Positions 21,342-24,335 of a stretch of DNA of 24,335 nucleotides are shown here, piece after piece (the first letter of the stretch is position 1; the number at the start of each line of letters is the position of its first letter). Made by a program: the position numbers and the translations under genes. Origin of the DNA: CAZVUW01 sp964629825 (GTDB taxonomy: Bacteria > Actinomycetota > Nitriliruptoria > Euzebyales > Egibacteraceae); NCBI GenBank assembly GCA_964629825.1, contig CAZVUW010000047.1, positions 1 to 24,335 on the forward strand, written 5' to 3'. Below the pieces are notes generated by a model. The model had not been told where the DNA came from. It did no database searches and saw nothing but the letters and a program-made list of their open reading frames with translations.

Positions 21342-22157
21342 TTGGCCATCAGCGCGGTCGGTGTCGTGCTGGCCGGCGGCCGCTCCGAGCGCATGGGCGC
21401 CGACAAGGCCTGGCTCGACTGGCACGGCGCCACCCTGCTGGAGCGGGCCGTCGGCACCCTGACGCGCGCCCTTGACGGGCCGGTACTGGTCGTGCGCGGT
21501 CCCGGTCAGCGCCTGCCGACCCTGCCGCCAGATGTCCTCGTGCTCGAAGACCCGGTCCCGGGTCGCGGCCCCCTCCAGGGCCTCGCCGTCGTGCTGGCGG
21601 CCGCCGAGGCGCCGCTGCTGTTCGCCGCCGCGACCGACCTGCCGCTGCTCCACCCGCTGGTCGTCCGATGCCTGGTTGAGGAGGCGCGGGCGCACCCGGA
21701 GGCCGAGGTCGTTCTCCCGGTCGTGGACGGTCGGCGGCAGCATCTGGCGGCGGTCTACCGCACGGGCCTCGGAGGGCGAGCCGAGCGGCTGCTGCACGAC
21801 GGCCGCACCGCGCTGGCCGACCTGGTGGCGGCCTCTACCGTCCGCGACCTGACCATGGCGGAGCTCTCGGCGGACCCCGGGCTGGCAGCGGTCGATCCGG
21901 ATCTGCGGTCCTTCCGCAACCTCAACACCCCTGCGGAGTACAAGCGCGCCCTTGCGCTGGAGCCGCCCGAGGTCACGGTGCGGCGGGCTCCCGCCGAGAG
22001 CCCGTCGAGGGTGGCCGCCGCTCACCTCGGCGCGGCCGCCGAGGCGGTCGGGTGCGACACCGCGCCCGTCATCCGCGCGATGCTAGGCGGCACGATGAGG
22101 ACATGGCCGGCGACCACGCCCCTGTTCGCGGGGGACTCCGTGGTGCTCGGCTGCTAG
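21342..22157 (+). CDS. mobA: Molybdenum cofactor guanylyltransferase (MobA-like) with C-terminal extension
   Basis: A 271-residue nucleotidyltransferase with the MobA signature VVLAGGRSERMGADKAWL (8-25, Lys22), VVRGPGQR, LEDPVPGRGPLQGL, FAAATDLPLLHP and FRNLNTPAEY. MobA attaches GMP to molybdopterin for molybdoenzymes. Normal MobA is about 190-200 residues. The last 65-70 residues here, after NTPAEYKRALAL, form an extra segment running EVTVRRAP to PLFAGDSVVLGC, which resembles a small ubiquitin-like MoaD/ThiS-type domain lacking the usual Gly-Gly end. TTG 21342 is preferred because GGAGGGAG lies about six bases upstream and the domain starts at once. The GMC oxidoreductase follows by 17 nt. 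Confidence 0.88.
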   Translation: MAISAVGVVLAGGRSERMGADKAWLDWHGATLLERAVGTLTRALDGPVLVVRGPGQRLPTLPPDVLVLEDPVPGRGPLQGLAVVLAAAEAPLLFAAATDLPLLHPLVVRCLVEEARAHPEAEVVLPVVDGRRQHLAAVYRTGLGGRAERLLHDGRTALADLVAASTVRDLTMAELSADPGLAAVDPDLRSFRNLNTPAEYKRALALEPPEVTVRRAPAESPSRVAAAHLGAAAEAVGCDTAPVIRAMLGGTMRTWPATTPLFAGDSVVLGC

Positions 22158-22174
22158 GCGAGCCGGGGAGCAGG

Positions 22175-24160
22175 ATGCGGGCACAGCTGGTGGAGGCCGG
22201 CCGGCGCTGGTCGGAGCGCGACGGGGGGCGGCGGCTGGCGGCGCTCACGGGCCTCTGCGACACCTGGGTGCCCCGGGTACGCCCGCCGACGGGTGCCGCC
22301 CCGGGAAAGCTGTGGGAGCTGCGGGCCAGCGACCTCGACGTCCCCCTCGCCGTCGCGGGGTGGGTGACGACACGACTGCCCGCGGGGGTGGCGCGAGAGG
22401 TCGACGATGCGCTCGACGGCCTGGCCGCCATCGGCTTCGGCCGGCTGCCCGGCCCCCTGCGCGCCGCCGCCCTCTCGGTCTTGGGCGCGCTGCCTGCCGC
22501 CCGCGGCCTGGCGGACCTGCGCAAGCTCGTGCTGCTGCTGCACTACGGGCTGACCGGCGAGGATGGCAGCAACCCGACCTGGCAGACGTTCGGCTACTCG
22601 GGCCCGCCGGAGGTGACGCCGCCGCGCAGGGCTCTCGCCGTTGTCGCGCCCCGGCAGGCCAAGGGGATCGTCAGCGCGGACGTGTGCGTGGTGGGCTCGG
22701 GTGCGGGCGGCGGCGTGGTCGCCGCGACCCTGGCCGAGGCCGGCTTGGACGTGGTCGTGCTCGAGGCGGGCCCGGACCTGCAGGAGCAGGACTTCCCGGC
22801 GCACGAGCTGCCGGCCGTGACCGGTATGTACTGGCGCGACGGCTACACGGCCCGCACCAGCGAGGGCAACATCTCCCTGCTGGCCGGCGCGACCCTGGGC
22901 GGTGGCACGACCGTCAACTGGGCCAACTGCGTCCGCCCGCCCGAGGAGCTGCTGGGGATCTGGGAGCGGGACCACGGGCTGCGCGGTCTCGCCGGCGGGG
23001 ACCTGGCCCCCCATCTGGACGCGGTCAGCGAACGCCTCGGCGTGACCGGGGACTGCAGCGATCGCAACGGCTCCAACGAAGCCCTGCGCCGTGGCGCGGC
23101 CGCCCTCGGCTGGTCGTGGCGGACGGCGCAGCGCAACGCCGATCCGAGCCTCTACGACCCCGACAACGCCGGGCACATGGGCCTCGGCGATCGCAGCGGC
23201 AGCAAGCAGACCGTAGCTCGCACCTATCTGGCGGACGCCGCGGCCGCGGGTGCGCGGGTCCTGACGGGCTGCTCGGCCCGGCGGGTGCTGATGCGCCGCG
23301 GGCGGGCTGCGGGCGTTGAGGCCGCGGTCGTAGAGGACGGCCGCGAGCGGACCGTGACGGTCCGCGCCTCGCACGTCGTCGTGGCCGGCGGCGCGCTGGA
23401 GACCCCGGCGCTGCTGCTGCGCTCGGGCCTCGGCGGCCTCCAGGTCGGCCGCCACCTGCGCCTCCACCCTGTGGCGGCCATGGTCGGTTGCTACGACACC
23501 CCGCAGAACCCCTGGTGGGGTCCGCCCCAGTCCGTGGTCGTCGACGAGTTCACCGACCCGGCCGGCTCAGGCTTCCTGCTGGAGTGCCCCGCCTTCGGGC
23601 CCGCGCTGGCCGCGGGCACCCTGCCGTGGCGATCGGGCCGCTCGCACAAGGTGCTGATGGGCCGACTCTCCCACGTCGCCAGCTTCATCGGGATCGTGGG
23701 GGATCGCGGCTCGGGCCGGGTGCGGATCGACGGCTCCGGCCAGGCGGTCGTCGACTACCCGCTGGTGCACGCCGGCGACCTGGCGGCCCTCCGCGCGGCG
23801 CTGGCGCAGATGGCGCGGGCCCACGCCGCCGCCGGCGCCAGGGCGATCATCGACCTCGCCCCCCGCATGCCCGTGTGGCGCCGCGGCCGCGACCTGGACG
23901 GCTGGATCGACCGCTGGTCGGGCCTGCCCCTGGGCGCCGGCGGCCGGCCGCTGTTCAGCGCGCACCAGATGGGCAGCGCGCGGATGGGCGCGGACCGTGC
24001 CACCAGCGTCGCCGACCCCGAGGGTCAGCTGCATGAGGCCAAGGGGGTGTGGATCGGCGACACCAGCGCCTTCCCGACGGCGCTGGGCGTCAACCCGATG
24101 CTGACCTGCATGGCCCTGGCCCGCCGGACCGCCCAGGCGCTGCTGGCAGCCCGCCCCTAG
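22175..24160 (+). CDS. GMC-family oxidoreductase, long-chain alcohol oxidase-like
   Basis: A 661-residue flavoenzyme. Residues about 1-150 form a helical N-terminal region beginning RRLAALTGLCDTWVPRV, reminiscent of long-chain fatty alcohol oxidases. A FAD-binding fold follows, VCVVGSGAGGGVVAATLAEAG (170-190), with LLAGATLGGGTTVNW. The C-terminal GMC domain has SAHQMGSARMGADR, GVWIGDTSAFPTALGVNP and PMLTCMALARRTA, with His and Asn likely at the substrate C-OH bond. It oxidises alcohols, possibly fatty or sterol-like, to aldehydes or ketones. ATG 22175 has GGGGAG about five bases upstream. No signal peptide is seen. Palindrome copy 2 starts 39 nt past its stop. Confidence 0.9.
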   Translation: MRAQLVEAGRRWSERDGGRRLAALTGLCDTWVPRVRPPTGAAPGKLWELRASDLDVPLAVAGWVTTRLPAGVAREVDDALDGLAAIGFGRLPGPLRAAALSVLGALPAARGLADLRKLVLLLHYGLTGEDGSNPTWQTFGYSGPPEVTPPRRALAVVAPRQAKGIVSADVCVVGSGAGGGVVAATLAEAGLDVVVLEAGPDLQEQDFPAHELPAVTGMYWRDGYTARTSEGNISLLAGATLGGGTTVNWANCVRPPEELLGIWERDHGLRGLAGGDLAPHLDAVSERLGVTGDCSDRNGSNEALRRGAAALGWSWRTAQRNADPSLYDPDNAGHMGLGDRSGSKQTVARTYLADAAAAGARVLTGCSARRVLMRRGRAAGVEAAVVEDGRERTVTVRASHVVVAGGALETPALLLRSGLGGLQVGRHLRLHPVAAMVGCYDTPQNPWWGPPQSVVVDEFTDPAGSGFLLECPAFGPALAAGTLPWRSGRSHKVLMGRLSHVASFIGIVGDRGSGRVRIDGSGQAVVDYPLVHAGDLAALRAALAQMARAHAAAGARAIIDLAPRMPVWRRGRDLDGWIDRWSGLPLGAGGRPLFSAHQMGSARMGADRATSVADPEGQLHEAKGVWIGDTSAFPTALGVNPMLTCMALARRTAQALLAARP

Positions 24161-24163
24161 GCG

Positions 24164-24197
24164 TCGACCACCCCCGAGCCTCGACCACCCCCGAGCC
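24164..24197. repeat. Tandem 17-nt direct repeat preceding palindrome copy 2
   Basis: TCGACCACCCCCGAGCC occurs twice back to back (24164-24180 and 24181-24197), followed by TCG as the start of a third. It fills the space between the GMC oxidoreductase stop and palindrome copy 2. A comparable GACC-rich tandem lies just upstream of palindrome copy 1. Confidence 0.85.
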
Positions 24198-24199
24198 TC

Positions 24200-24239
24200 G
24201 GTGTTGTTTTCGACTGACATGTCAGTCGAAAACAACACC
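24200..24239. terminator. 40-nt perfect palindrome (family copy 2), candidate terminator of the GMC oxidoreductase gene
   Basis: Arm GGTGTTGTTTTCGACTGACA is followed by its exact reverse complement, with no loop and no mismatch. It shares the outer 15 nt of each arm, a TCG upstream flank and a CCAAC downstream flank with copy 1 at 2015-2054. The inner difference (GG versus TG) is matched on the opposite arm. It lies 39 nt after the stop of the GMC gene and lacks a U-tract. The GC-rich stretch 24241-24289 that follows holds a smaller GGTCGGC/GCCGACC dyad. Confidence 0.8.
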
Positions 24240-24289
24240 CAACGTGGGGCGAGGCGGGGTCGGCGGCGACCGCCGGCCGACCGGACCGC

Positions 24290-24333
24290 TGGATGTTGTA
24301 TTGGGCGGACATGTCCGCCCAATACAACATCCA
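24290..24333. repeat. 44-nt perfect palindrome (divergent family copy 3)
   Basis: Arm TGGATGTTGTATTGGGCGGACA is mirrored exactly. Aligned from the centre, it shares TGTTGT, the following TT and the central GACATGTC with copy 2. Six of 20 arm positions differ, and all are matched by complementary changes. It ends in the same CCAAC flank as copies 1 and 2. It is 50 nt beyond copy 2 and may serve a convergent gene outside the window. Confidence 0.8.
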
Positions 24334-24335
24334 AC

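Noticed and set aside
24164..24335. CRISPR array
   Set aside because: The repeats are two abutting direct copies and loop-less palindromes with no regular spacers and no cas genes.

Overview
The window is very GC-rich with strong third-position GC bias, high Arg/Ala/Gly content and frequent GTG/TTG starts. This suggests a high-GC actinobacterium. The gene set is compatible with a deep-branching class such as Thermoleophilia, but that is an inference from style and content, not a measured placement. No tRNA, rRNA, CRISPR array, transposase or phage gene was seen.

Layout. (1) 19-1818 (+): a malic enzyme with an N-terminal cyclic-nucleotide-binding domain. (2) 1819-2065: an intergenic stretch holding a 40-nt near-perfect palindrome. 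(3) 17994 down to 2066 (-): sixteen consecutive genes in one direction, many overlapping by 1-4 nt or nearly touching. In transcription order they are pyruvate kinase, FabD, phytoene-desaturase-like flavoenzyme, SnoaL-like protein, FAD monooxygenase, second SnoaL-like protein, FabG, a long acyl carrier protein, AcpS, hotdog protein 1, ketosynthase (Cys-His-His), hotdog protein 2, ketosynthase-like protein lacking the Cys, a fused ketosynthase/chain-length-factor-like protein, a KAS III-like protein lacking His and Asn, and an alpha/beta hydrolase. (4) 18197-20218 (+): a diacylglycerol-kinase-family protein and a lipoprotein. (5) 20196-21248 (-): PabB. (6) 21342-24160 (+): MobA with a C-terminal extension and a GMC oxidoreductase. 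(7) 24161-24335: a tandem direct repeat and two more members of the palindrome family.

The long minus-strand operon looks like a self-contained reducing type II polyketide/fatty-acid assembly line. It has its own malonyl transacylase, carrier protein, phosphopantetheinyl transferase, ketoreductase, several ketosynthases, dehydratase-like proteins and a likely release hydrolase. No enoyl reductase is present, while two SnoaL-like proteins and two flavoenzymes are. This favours an unsaturated, oxidised, possibly polyene-like product over ordinary fatty acids.

The most striking property is asymmetric pairing. The two hotdog proteins each carry one half of the FabZ catalytic dyad (His in one, Glu in the other), so only a heterodimer could build a complete site. 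One active ketosynthase sits beside a Cys-to-Ala partner. Another active ketosynthase is fused to an inactive chain-length-factor-like domain. The KAS III-like protein keeps only its Cys. The second notable signal is the family of long palindromes at the 3' ends of genes, with paired base changes between copies.
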